DNA of 34,814 nucleotides, from assembly GCA_003339415.1 (NCBI GenBank), contig PDHQ01000335.1:1-34814 (forward strand), written 5' to 3'. This stretch comes from Ophiocordyceps camponoti-saundersi (nom. inval.). Taxonomy: Eukaryota; Ascomycota; Sordariomycetes; Hypocreales; Ophiocordycipitaceae. The notes below the pieces were generated by a model. It was not told the DNA's origin and searched no databases. It worked only from the letters and a program-made list of their open reading frames with translations. Below are positions 23,410 to 33,731 of the stretch, piece by piece. The position numbers and the translations under genes are program-made. Each line of letters opens with the position of its first letter. Positions within the stretch are counted from its first letter, which is position 1.

Positions 23410-24490
23410 AATATTTAAATATAAGGTTTAAGCGTAAGGGATAGTTTTTAGTATTTTCGCTATATAATTATTATTATTTATTTACCTTATACCCTGCCCT
23501 TAACTCCGCTCCTTAATTTACTTAGCTTTACTTAGCCCGCTTACCTCTTTTTTACCCTCGCCTTTTACCTTATCCTTTACGCCTAATTACGCCTCTAACT
23601 CTTATAAGCTTATTTTTTAAGCTATTATTATCGCTCTCCGCTATACGCTTTAACGCTACTAATATAAACTCCGCGGGAGGGGATTTAGGTACTTAGATAA
23701 GGTCTAGCTTTAGCTTTAGCTCCTTTATAGCTCCTATTACCTCCGCTTTTACTAACTCCTCCTCCGCCCTTACTTTTACCTCCTTTATTATATTTTTAGC
23801 TATCTCCGCGCCTCCGGCCCTTTTTACCTTATTAGCTATCTTTGCTTTATTTATTTCCTCCTCTACTCCGCTTACCTCCTTATCCCCCTTTATTATTATT
23901 TATTTTAACTTACTCCTTAATATTAATATAATAAAGATAAGTAATAAGGCTATTACCCCCTTATTTACTTCTAGCTTTATTTTTAATAATAGCTTTATTA
24001 AGTTTAAGTTAAGCGTATAACTAAGCTTAAATATATTACTTAATATATACCTTAACTAATATATTTTAATATTATTTATAATTTACTAATTAATATTATA
24101 TTTTATTTTATAGATTTTATATAATATTTAAGCTTAAGTATTATTAATATTTTTAAAATAAGAGCGGACTTTTATTATAAACTTTAATAATATAATTTTA
24201 TATAGCTAAATAATTACTTACTTAGTAATAATTATTATAGCCCCCGCTATTACTATTATTATCGCTATTATTATTATAATCTTAAACTTTATAGCTGCTA
24301 TTATTTTTATTATAAGCTCCCTTACCCCCGCCGCTTTTAATTTTGCCGCTATCTTTATTTTTAATTTAGCGGGAGTATTTATCTTCGCTATTATTATCGC
24401 TACCGCTATTACTATTATTATCTTTACTATTATCTTTTTTACCGCTCCGCCCTTCGCTCTGCTCGCTTTAATAATTATCTTGCTATTTAT
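23410..24490 (-). other. long opposite-strand open frame in the LINE-1 3' region
   Basis: Not recognised. On the minus strand one frame reads a charged, helix-like stretch: GVEEEINKAKIANKVKRAGG (about 23880-23820), then IIKEVKVRAEEELVKAEV, then a basic tail GKRRGQKRGKRAK (about 23565-23520). Upstream (24480-24250) another frame is rich in Asn, Ser, Asp and Gly (KKDNSKDNNSNSGSDNNSED). The forward strand here is Pro/Leu-rich and poor in motifs. It may be a coding fragment from another insertion, or a chance mirror frame, as happened elsewhere in these LINEs. Confidence 0.35.
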
Positions 24491-24499
24491 AATAAGTAT

Positions 24500-25690
24500 T
24501 TTAAAATATAGCGGGATTAGTATATATAACTCGCAAGGAGGAGGATTAGTAATTATAGCTATAAAAGGGGTAAATAAAGCGGCTATTAAAGCGGCTACCC
24601 TTACTAAAGCGCTAGCCTTAGTTAATATTATTATTATAATAAGTTAAAGTTTTAATATTTTATTCTAGCTTTAAATATAGCGTAAGTTAGCTTAAAATTA
24701 CTTTTATTATTTATTATTAGCTAGCTTTAAACTTTACTCCGTTTCGCTTTACTATATATTTACTTATAAGCTACTTAGTTATTCTCCTCCGCTAATATAT
24801 CTCGCCGCTTTTATAGCTATAGCGCGTAATTTATTTAAATAAATTTATAACTTAGTTAGTACTTAAGCTTTAACCCCGCCTCTAACTCTGCTTTTAGCTT
24901 TACTTACTTTATAATACTTATATTAAGCTTTTATATAATTATAATAACTAGCTAATTAAAAGCTTATATATTTTTTTAGCTTTATATATAATTATATAAT
25001 ATAATATTATTTACCTTATTATTTTTAATATACAACCTTATATTTAGCTAGTTAAGCTATATATATAATATAAGGAATATTATAAAGCTCTCCGCGGATA
25101 ATTTTAAATATTATAATATTATTACTTTAATAATATATAGCTATATAATTATTATTACTATTTTTTTATTATAAAAGTTAAAAAAAAGGAAAGGTTAAAA
25201 GAGGGGGTTAAAAATATACTTTTTTCTAAAAATAATAAAAAGAAAAAAAAAAGGGAGGGAGGTAAAAGAGAAAGAGATATACCCCCCCCCTTTAATTACT
25301 AATAGATAATAAAGCGGCTACCCCGCTACTTTACCTTACCCCCCCTTAAACTTTCCTTCCTTCGCCCCGCGCTATATCGCCTCGCCTCGCACCGCCTTAT
25401 ACCGCCCCGTACCGCCCTATACCGCCCTGCGCTACGCTATATCGCCTTACTTTTTCCGCCTTATATTTTATAGACTTTCCTTTTCTCTATATTCCCCTTT
25501 TACTTTACTTTTCTTATATTATTTAAAATTACCCTTAAGTAATAAGCTTATTATATTATATTACTATTAGCTATTATTATATTTTTATATAAGCGTATAG
25601 TAAGCTTTCCTTTTATAGTTAAAAAGTTTTATTTTACTTTAAAGGATTTTTCTTACTTAATATATTATAAAAGCTTTAAATATTATAAAA
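24500..25690. other. 3' part of LINE-1 without a recognised gene
   Basis: AT-rich sequence with a purine-rich block (25170-25280, including GGGAGGGAGG) followed by a C run, a 10-bp minisatellite, and the approach to the short-repeat tail. No protein motif was read on either strand. Confidence 0.5.
25370..25452 (+). repeat. minisatellite of a ~10-bp unit TATACCGCCC
   Basis: About eight imperfect copies of a 10-base unit (TATACCGCCC, GTACCGCCC, TATCGCCTCG and similar). It is one of the few GC-rich spots in the LINE-1 3' region. Confidence 0.7.
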
Positions 25691-25699
25691 GCCTTTAGC

Positions 25700-25718
25700 G
25701 TATAAATAAATAAATAAA
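25700..25718 (+). repeat. LINE-1 3' tail, (TAAA)n
   Basis: Short tandem TAAA repeats directly before the right target duplication, the expected position of a LINE 3' tail, which gives the element's orientation. Confidence 0.8.
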
Positions 25719-25732
25719 TAATAGCGCGTGCG
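25719..25732 (+). repeat. right copy of LINE-1 target duplication
   Basis: TAATAGCGCGTGCG, identical to 18500-18513. Confidence 0.9.
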
Positions 25733-27500
25733 CTTTAAGCTATACTTATTTATCTATTACTTTATCCGCTTTATAGCTAATATCGATAGCTAGTAGTTAC
25801 TTATAATAGCGTATATAATCTTAAGCCTTACTTAGAACCTAATCCTTAGCTTACCTTAGATAGCGCGTAATAATATTTCGCTATATTTTAGTAAGCGAGA
25901 AGTTATAGTTTACTTTGCTAGCAGATTAGTTATTTTATACTTTAAATCTTAGCGAGTTATTTACTTTACTATAACTATCCTTAGCTTTATCTTTATAGCC
26001 CTTATTTATTATAAATCCTAATAGCGTATTAGTTATTAATTCTTTATTATTAGCTTATAGAATATCTTTTATATTTTATATATTATAACCTTTACCTTAA
26101 TTATAAGCCTCTTTTTATTTTCTAAAATATCGGATTTTATTAACCTTTTTAATAAGGAGAAAGTAAATATATTACCCTCTTACTATAATAATTATAACTA
26201 TTATATTTAACTTTGCTAGGAACTTAATAATTTCTTACCCCTTTTACTTTAAAGCTTATTTTATAATATACCTTATAAGTATCTCCTTAAGGTTCGGAAA
26301 TAAATTATTAACTTAATAAATAAAAAATAAATTTACGCTAGCTTATTATCCGTAGCCGCCCTTATCTTATTTATAAAAAAGCTAAGAGGTAGGTAGCGCT
26401 TTTATATTAACTATTACGCCTTAAATAAGGTAATAAAGTAAGATTATTATCTTTTTTTATTTATTAAAAAGATACTTTATAGCCTTTTAAGTATTTATTA
26501 GTTTATAAAACTTAATATTTATACCGCTTTCTATAAGCTTTATATTATAAAAAGTAAAAAATACCTTATAGTTTTCTATACTTAGTTTAATTTATTTAAA
26601 TACCTTATTTACCTTTTTAGCCTTATAAGTACGCCCGCTATATTTTAGCGTTATATTAATATTACCCTTAATAACTTCTTAGGGGATTTTACTATAATAT
26701 ACTTAAATAATATTCTTAACTATTTAGAAAGTTCCTATTTTAATTATTAGCCTAAGGTATATATTATACTTTTATATTTTTATTAAGCTAAGCTTTTCTT
26801 TAACTTTAATAAATATAATTTTACTATTTTTAAAGTTAAGTATTTAAAGTTTATTATTTACGCTAATAAAGAAATATAGCCGGACCTTATTAAAGTTTTT
26901 ATAATTTTAAAATAAGAGGCGCTAACTTATATTTAAGGTATATATAGTTTTCTTAAGTTCGCTAACTTTTATCGTAATTTTATACCTTACTTTTTAGATT
27001 TTATAGCCCTTTTAGTTAAGCTTACGAAACGCGGCGCGCTTTTCTATTAAACTAAGAAGTGCTATCTTACTTTTAATACGCTTAAGTCCGCGTTTATCTT
27101 TACCCCTATCTTTACTTAGTAAGATTTAAACTATAATATTATTATTAAAGCTAACTATTTTAATAAGGTAATTAGTAAGTACCTTTCCTAATTTAGCTTA
27201 AACTATATCTTTTAGCTTATTATATATTATTTTAAGAAACTTTTACTTATAAGATAAAATTATATAATTTATAATAAAAAATTTCTTATTATTATTTTTT
27301 ACTTTAAAATATAATTTATTAAGTTATATAAAATTACCTAGTTATTTTCTATTTTTATAAATTATAAGGCCTTAAAGTATTTTACTACGCTTAAAGCTAT
27401 AATAAAATATTAAGCGCGTTAGGCTAAGATATTTACTTTTTTTAATTTCCGCTTTTAATATTATTTTAGCGTATAAGTATCGCGGCCTAACGCGCTCTCC
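25733..27500 (+). pseudogene. gypsy pol: protease remainder, reverse transcriptase, RNase H
   Basis: Frame 3 (remainder 0) without a frame change. Protease-like sequence runs to about 26050. RT blocks: LILFIKKLRG*RFYINYYAL (about 26367-26420), where INYYAL replaces the family's V-D-Y-R-A-L; PAIFQRYIN (about 26630-26655); and the palm YLNNIL (26700-26717), where YLDD is expected. Connection and RNase H blocks follow: SFLKFANFYRNFIPYF (about 26950-27000), YFKKLL near 27230, YKALKYFTTLKAI (about 27360-27400), then the domain end *VSRPNALS near 27480. Catalytic Asp read Asn at several sites, all explained by G-to-A changes. Stops are TAA/TAG at Gln/Trp positions. Confidence 0.9.
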
Positions 27501-28560
27501 TAGTAAGAATAAGATTACTATAAGATAAAGGAGCACTTTAGTTAGATTATATAGCTTATATCTATCTACTCTTTTAAATTATAGCTAGTTTAGTCTAGCT
27601 TAGCCTTATCTTAGTTTTTTATAATTATACTTTTTACTTAAGATACCCTAGCCTCTTTTTATAACGAGACCTTATAAGATTATTAGTTAGAGGCTTTTTA
27701 TACCGATTCCTTTTATTATATACGCTGCTAAATAATTTAATTAAGCGCTTAGAAGTTTCCGCTAAAGGTAAGTACTTATAAATAAATTATAAACTATTTT
27801 ATCTTTACTTATAAATAGCTATAATTCCGAGGCTATTTTTAAGTTTTTAAGTAAAAACTTTTAATTATTATATTTATCTAATAAACTTATAATTCTTTTA
27901 TAATAAGATATTTTAATAAAAATATTACTATTCTATTTCTTTAATATAAGTTTTATTAAAATAATATATTTATAAATATAGTATATTTCGTTTATAACTA
28001 TTATTATTATAAAGACTACTTTAATTATTAGCGCTATTAAGGGTTATTTTAGCTACTACCCCCTCCTAAATAGTTTTAGATAACCCTCTCCGTAAACTTT
28101 ATAACTAAGCTACCCGCCGCCTTAAAGTCCTAGCCTTATTTTCTATTAGTTATTATAAATTACTTATCGAAATATATTTAGCTTAAAGCTATAATATCTA
28201 TAGATATTAAGTAATATATTAAGCGCTTTATTTAATACTAATAGTAGTTTTATAGCTTCTTTTATAAGTTAATTTTTAATTATAGTTTTAATTAAATAAG
28301 CTATTTTTAATCTACTTTTTACTATTTTACTTAAGTTAATAAGCTATTTTCTATAATATATTACTTTTAAATTAATAAAAGTATAAAGTATATAAACTAA
28401 GAAGTATAAGCTATTTTTTATTATATAATCTCCTTTTAATAATTAACTTAGCTATACTACTTACTTACTTACTAGCTTACTTTAAATAATTAGGACTTAT
28501 CTATAATAGGTATTAATCCTAACTGCTTACTTTATAACTTTAATATTACCCTTTTTAACT
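27501..28560 (+). pseudogene. gypsy integrase
   Basis: Integrase inserts the cDNA. The frame is the same as RT. A damaged H2C2 zinc region lies near 27960-28015 (VYFVYNYYYYKDY, Tyr for Cys/His). The catalytic core keeps the family order: SVNFITKLPAAL (from 28089; first Asp as Asn at 28095-28097), IINYLSKYIQL (second block, Asn at 28158-28160), LIFNYSFN (third Asp as Asn at 28278-28280), and the catalytic Glu still present in YIN*EV (28401-28403). So the Asp positions of the catalytic site read Asn while the Glu survives. Confidence 0.88.
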
Positions 28561-29190
28561 AGATAGTAGAGGCGGCCGCCCCTATCTTTTTCTTAAAAAG
28601 CTAAGCTATAATATTTACTTATTTCCTTTATAATAGCGTTAAACTAATATAAGCTTTTATTACCTAAGCTTAGTAATAATAGTAAGACTTTTTAAATAAG
28701 TCTCGTTAACCTATAAAACGGTTTTAAATTAGTAACTTTATATAGCTTAACTTTACTTATATATAGTTTAACTATTTATCTTAAAAGCTTAATTACCTTA
28801 AAAGTAAATATAAGGTAATAGCTATACTAACGCTATTTACTATTACTTTTAATATATTACTTAGTATTTACCTTACTTTTTATATTAACTTTATTAAGCG
28901 TGCTATTAGTAACTCTTTACTATCTTAGTTATTTACTAACTCCTAGCTAAATTCCCTTTTTTATCTCTTTTATAATAACTTATCTTTTAATAAATATAAA
29001 GTTAAGAAAATCCTTACTATAAAAGACGCTAAGGGTTAGCGCTTATAAGGCGGGATATTTTATTAACTTATTTTTATAAAATAAAAAAGTTATATTACTT
29101 TAACTTAAAAGCCGCTTAATAGCTTTAAACGCTATATAATATTAAACTATTTTAAGTTTATATAAAAGATATATATTTTTATAATAGCTT
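28561..29190 (+). pseudogene. gypsy integrase C terminus with chromodomain
   Basis: Still in frame 3. The segment ends with IK*KSYITLT*KPL (29076-29117), which fits the chromodomain core (Val-Lys-Trp-Lys-Gly-Tyr ... Thr-Trp-Glu-Pro) with both Trp codons now stops. A chromodomain places the element among chromoviruses, whose integrases are thought to target heterochromatin by binding methylated histone H3. The frame fades after about 29150-29190. Confidence 0.8.
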
Positions 29191-30812
29191 AAAATAAACT
29201 TAATTATATATTTATTTTAATATTTTTATAGCTAATTATCCCCTTTAAGTAACTTTCCCTTTTTATTATATAAATATAATATTACCCCTCCGCCCCTTAT
29301 TCCTTTTTATTCCTTATTCGCTTACTCCTCCTTTTTTTTATATTAGCTTTAAGCTAATATTTATCTTTTTTATTTTCTTCCTATAATCTTTTATTATAAT
29401 TAATTAACTTAAGAGATTATTATAATATTAGCTATAGCTTAGCGCTAATATTAACTTATAATAAATATATCCTTAGGTAAGGGAGGGCGTGCCTTAAAGC
29501 TAGGAGAATATTTAATATAACGCTAATAGTAGGAGTCTTACTTATCCCGCTTCTAGGCCGCGCGCGCCGCGCGTAAATATTAATATAAACTTATTTTACT
29601 AATTTATAGTAAGGGGGGAGGATAGGTAATATATATAAGCGTTAAATAATTAAAAGCTAAGTAATTTATATAAGTTAATAAAGGTAATATATTATATAAT
29701 AGTAAGCGGGCTTAATATATTATATAAACTAATTAGTATTATAATTATTTAGCGAGAGATATTATTCCTTTTTTTATTCTCTTACTCTTATATATTAATA
29801 TTTATTTAGTAATTTATAATTTAAGTAGCTTACTTATCTTACTATTACTTAAGAATTTATTACTATTATTCCTCTTATTATTAAAAAGACGCTTTATATT
29901 ATAAAGTAATAAAATTAAGGCTAATAATAAGGGCGCCTTATTATTACTATTATTATTACTAATATTATATTATTACTAAAAATATATTATAAGTTAAGGT
30001 ATATAAGGCGGGTATAGTAATTATATTATTAGTAGCGGGGATAAGCGCGGAGGATTATTATTACTTAAGCGTAAAAAGGGCATAAAAGTTAGTTACTAAG
30101 CGTAGTATAATATAAATAATAGCTAATATAATTTATAAGTAATTAATATAAGTAAGAAACTCTAGCGTAAGCTAGGCGCGCTAGCTAAGGATTTTTTTAG
30201 CGCGGGGGTAAGTAGGTAAAATAATAGCTTATCTTTCCTTAATTATTATTTATAAGTTATAAATAGCTTACTATCAACGTATATTTATAGTAAAAAGGTA
30301 TTTTTCTTAGAAATATTATCTTTGCTACTATTTATACGCCTTATAAGCCGCCTTATAACTATATTAATAATTAATATTATAGCTATTATAAAAGTCTTAG
30401 ATATAAGGAGTATATAAATATTTTACTTTTTATAATATAGTAATGCTTTTATTATTTAAATCCCCTTTTATAGCGTATTTACTTATTATATAAAATAGTA
30501 ATTATAGCTAATTAGATAATATATTAAGGCGGTAAGATAATAACTTAATAAATATAAAAAGCTTAAAAAATAATAATAATAGAAAAAAAATAGCTATAAA
30601 AAGCTTAGATAATAATAATAGTAAAAAAAATATAAGAATATAATAGCGGAATAAGAAAATATAAGGCTTAAAGAAAAATTTACTTAGTAAGATAAAAATA
30701 ATATAATTAGCTTAAAGAGAAAAAGAAAAAAGGAGGAAGAAAAATTTTCTATATAAGGGGTATTTTAACTTATATTTTATATATATATATACTATAGCCG
30801 GAAATACTTTTT
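29191..30812. other. gypsy 3' region, no assigned gene
   Basis: 1.6 kb between the chromodomain and the 3' polypurine tract. It has GC-rich islets (GGCCGCGCGCGCCGCGCG near 29555) and a repeat of CGCGCTAGCT type near 30180. Near 30530-30760, in one forward frame, lies a Lys/Gln/Glu-rich, coiled-coil-like stretch (AE*ENIRLKEKFT**DKNN, about 30645-30705). It may be an untranslated region with a short extra frame. I do not recognise it. Confidence 0.45.
30554..30640 (+). repeat. two tandem copies of a ~43-bp unit
   Basis: TATAAAAAGCTTAAAAAATA and TATAAAAAGCTTAGATAATA start the two copies; both continue with ATAATAATAG and an A-rich run. Confidence 0.6.
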
Positions 30813-30813
30813 T

Positions 30814-30829
30814 TTAAAGCGGCGGGGTA
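30814..30829 (+). promoter_or_regulatory. polypurine tract of the gypsy element
   Basis: TTAAAGCGGCGGGG lies directly before the 3' LTR start at 30830. This is the primer position for plus-strand DNA synthesis. The cytosines within it are unusual for a polypurine tract. Confidence 0.55.
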
Positions 30830-31079
30830 TATAAGGGATTTGGGCTACGCTTAAATAGCTAAGTTATATAAGGGGTACTTAGTTAAGTCCGCGCGTATAG
30901 CGGGCGCGGGGTATATATAAGTATATATAATTAATTAACGCCGCGCGCGGGACGGGCGTAGGCTATATATAAATTATAACTTTAAGTATATATACTATAT
31001 ATACTTTAGAACCTTTTAAGTTATTCTATATTAACAAAGTTAGCTTTTTATAGGTATTAAGGAGTATAAGACCTTTATA
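30830..31079 (+). repeat. gypsy 3' LTR
   Basis: Starts TATAAGGGATTTGGGC, ends CCTTTATA. It aligns end to end with 10291-10539. The GC-rich block GCCGCGCGCGGGACGGGC (about 30941-30958) is conserved, and differences are almost all C/T or G/A. Confidence 0.9.
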
Positions 31080-31600
31080 GAAGAAAGGTATAAGTATATT
31101 AATAATATAAAAAGTAATATTATAAACTAGTATCTTTATTATAATTAATCTTATAGAAATTTAAAGTAAACTTAGTTTAAATTAAATTATCGCTTTACTT
31201 ACTTTTAAGATATTTATTATAATAGTTAGATTAAACCTCTTTTAAGCTTAGTATTAACTTATTTTAGCTATTAATATATTTACTACTTTTATATTAATAA
31301 GGATTCCTTAATACTATATATTTAAATACTTACTATCTAAAAAGAACTAAGAGGAGAAGCCTTTACTATCTTATTCTTATAAAAGGTTATTATTAGTTAT
31401 TAAGTAAAAGAATATAAACTAGTAAAGGGCTTATCTTATTAGCTTATCCTTATCTTCCTTAGGTTTAACTTATTTAAAGTATTCTTATTATCGCTTTCTT
31501 TTCCGCCCTTAAAATTAGCTAAGAAAGTAAAAAATTTCTTTTTTAGAAAGCTTTTAAATTTCTAAGTATACTTAAACTATTCACTAGCTACTTTCCTTTC
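31080..31600 (-). pseudogene. copia-2 region between gag and protease, cut by the gypsy insertion
   Basis: Continues the copia-2 Gag on the minus strand toward the gypsy. The minus strand is open apart from TAA/TAG stops and reads in part KPKEDKDKLIR near 31460-31430 and SKYINS*NKLILSLKEV near 31290-31235. This is the spacing expected between a copia Gag and its protease, but no active-site motif was found before the gypsy LTR. Confidence 0.4.
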
Positions 31601-32960
31601 TTATTCTATATAATATATTAATTAATATTTTTTTTATTATAAATAAAGTATTTCTTCTTCTATATATTAGATTAAATTTACTTTTATATAAATCTAATAT
31701 TAAGTTTATATAAGCCCTTAGTTTTAGTATTAGAGTGTATTTTATTAAGGTAATATATTACTTTATTAATAGTCTTTTTTATAATAAACTAATATAATAA
31801 TATATAAGCGAGGTATATCTTAAGTAAGGACCGTAATTCCGCTTAGAGAGTTTTAACCTTAGTTATAAGCTTAAAAAGAGTATAGTTTAGCTCTAATACG
31901 CCTTAATACGCGTTAACTATTATAGTATAAAGAGGAAGATTACCCTTATATTAAGGACCGAGTACCTTTTAATAAAGGCGTAATTTTTTAAAAAGCTTTT
32001 ATAATACCTTATATAAAGTTAACTTTAGATTATTATATTATATTATATAAAAGGTAATTATAGTTTAATTAGTATAATAGTAATTATAATTTACCTTAAT
32101 ATTAAAGTACTTTTTTAGTTAAAGGTATATATTAGTAAATATATTATCTTATTTAATATATTATATATAATATATTTATACTTATTTAGTTAAGATTTTT
32201 AATAATAAAGTATAAAATAAGCTTAGATATATTTAGAAATTATAATATATATTAAGTATAAGTTAAACCTTATTATTAAGTAAGTTATAAAGTTTACTAA
32301 TATAATTTTAGCTTCGATTTTATATTTTAGTAAACTTTAGTATTATTTCCTTATTTTTAACTTAGTTTTAATATATTACTAGTAGTAATACTATATAGAT
32401 TTTAATTAGGAATAATAAAAGTTCGTTATCTATATTATTTATAGCTTATATTATAATTATTACTAGCTACGCTATATTATTATAATAGCTTATATTAGCC
32501 TTACGTAAGCCTTATATAATTAGTATAATAGCTTTACCTTAGCTTAAAAATAAATTATTTTAAAAATATTATATAACTTTATTTAAAACGTTAAAGTAAT
32601 AAGTTATAAGATTCCTTATTATTAAGTATTCTATTAGTAATAGTATATTTACCGCTATATCTATCCTTATAAGTTCCTCTAATAGCGGCGATTACTATAT
32701 AATAGTAGCTTAGGTATATAATATATTATTATTAATATTATTCTCTAGTTTTAATATAAAATATAAGGTAAAGCGTTTTAGTAAAGATAATATATTATAA
32801 AGAGGATCCTTATTTAGGCGATCCTTAGGGAGGTTAGGAACCGTACTTTAATAATTCTTAAAATACAGAGAGTTTCTAAGTCCCCTTCTTATTAGAATAT
32901 AGCTATTTTTACTCTTTTTATTCTTAATAAGGGCGACTTTTATAATTAAATAGTCCTTTA
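31601..32960 (-). pseudogene. copia-2 Gag
   Basis: Gag of a second copia element, in the opposite direction to the copia relic at the window start. The minus strand reads one long frame: LKKYFNIKVNYNYYYTN (about 32130-32080), VL*KLFKKLRLY*KVLGP*Y (about 32020-31955), and TIIVNAY*GVLELNYTLFK (about 31930-31870). These fit the Gag type common in fungal copia elements (QKxLGP and x-x-IV/IN-ACxGV/I blocks). A possible zinc knuckle, YFIYNKKNI (about 31660-31630), has Tyr at the Cys positions. Only TAA/TAG interrupt the frame. The N-terminal limit is approximate. Confidence 0.7.
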
Positions 32961-33731
32961 AGTAGTAAGAGACTTTACATAGCTAGCTAAAATGCTTAGG
33001 GTATTATAATACTTATTTTAAAAGTTATAATATTATATACCTATATTAGCTATATAGTAAGGTAATTTATTACCTATAAAGTAATAAACTAAGGTTTATA
33101 AAGTTTATTTTTTAGTTTTATATATATTTTATAATATTATAATATATTACGGAGTAATTACTTAAGATCCTTATTTACTATATCTTACTTTACTATATTC
33201 TAATCTTAAAAATAATTTTAGAAAGCGTTAAGAAAAATCGAACTTTAGTTAGTAATATTCTATTTTATATCTAAAATAAACTTTATAATATAAGTATTTA
33301 AAAGCTAAGGTATCGCTATTTTTTTTAATATTACTTTTTTATAAATCTATATCGATAAGCTGCTATAATAGCTTTAAGATTATTATATAGCTAAGGGCTT
33401 ACTTTTTTTATTCTTTATATACCCTCTAGTCTTCTTATATAAAGCTTATACTTTAGGGGGTACCTATCTTTACTATCTTTTCTAAAGCGCGTTACTAACG
33501 CTCCTTAAAATACTAAAAATAATAGTTTAAGGATTAATAAAAGTCTAGGGTTGCTATCCGTAACTATATTTCCTCCTTAGTATAATTATAAGTTCTAATA
33601 AGCTTTATCTCCCTTATTTAAACTATCTCTTCTAACCTTACTATCTATAATATTATTTAACGCTACTAATTAGTATTAGTTAAGCTCTCTATATATATAG
33701 AAATTATAGAAAAAAGAAGTAAGTTCTAAAT
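32961..33731. other. upstream region of copia-2, no assigned gene
   Basis: Probably the 5' leader of copia-2 (which reads leftward). Both strands have interrupted frames. Scattered CA or TG pairs (ACATAGC near 32976, AATGCTT near 32992, GCTGC near 33360) are slightly more frequent than in the genes. No promoter or RNA gene was seen. Confidence 0.4.

Larger units (their letters stand above)
18514..25718 (+). mobile_element. LINE-1, Tad1-like non-LTR retrotransposon, apparently full length
   Basis: A 7.2-kb LINE in the gypsy protease, flanked by an exact 14-bp duplication (18500-18513, 25719-25732) and ending in a short-repeat tail TAAATAAATAAATAAAT just before the right duplication, the usual 3' end of a LINE. 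ORF1 with three zinc knuckles is followed by ORF2 with endonuclease and RT. Because the tail and both target copies are present, 5' truncation looks unlikely. About 2.3 kb between the RT-containing frame and the tail is unexplained. Confidence 0.9.
10291..31079 (+). mobile_element. Ty3/gypsy chromovirus with two nested LINEs
   Basis: Bounded by LTRs of 249 and 250 bases in the same orientation. Order inside: LTR, gag, protease, RT, RNase H, integrase, chromodomain, a 3' region, polypurine tract, LTR. The span of 20.8 kb includes LINE-2 (6662 bases with one target copy) and LINE-1 (7219 bases with one target copy). Without them the element is about 6.9 kb, normal for fungal chromoviruses. Excising both restores one gag-pol frame (mod 0 in gag, mod 2 between the LINEs, mod 0 after LINE-1, exactly as the insert lengths predict). 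It appears to have inserted into copia-2. A clean 5-bp target duplication is not visible: the left flank is AAAAG and the right flank GAAGA. Confidence 0.9.

Noticed and set aside
10291..31079. A giant 20-kb retrotransposon carrying several novel cargo genes
   Set aside because: Target duplications, LINE ORF1/ORF2 motifs and frame restoration show that the extra ~13.9 kb is two inserted LINEs.
10281..31085. 5-bp target duplication of the gypsy element
   Set aside because: Flanks AAAAG and GAAGA differ at three positions. They could be related by transitions, but that is not enough to call.
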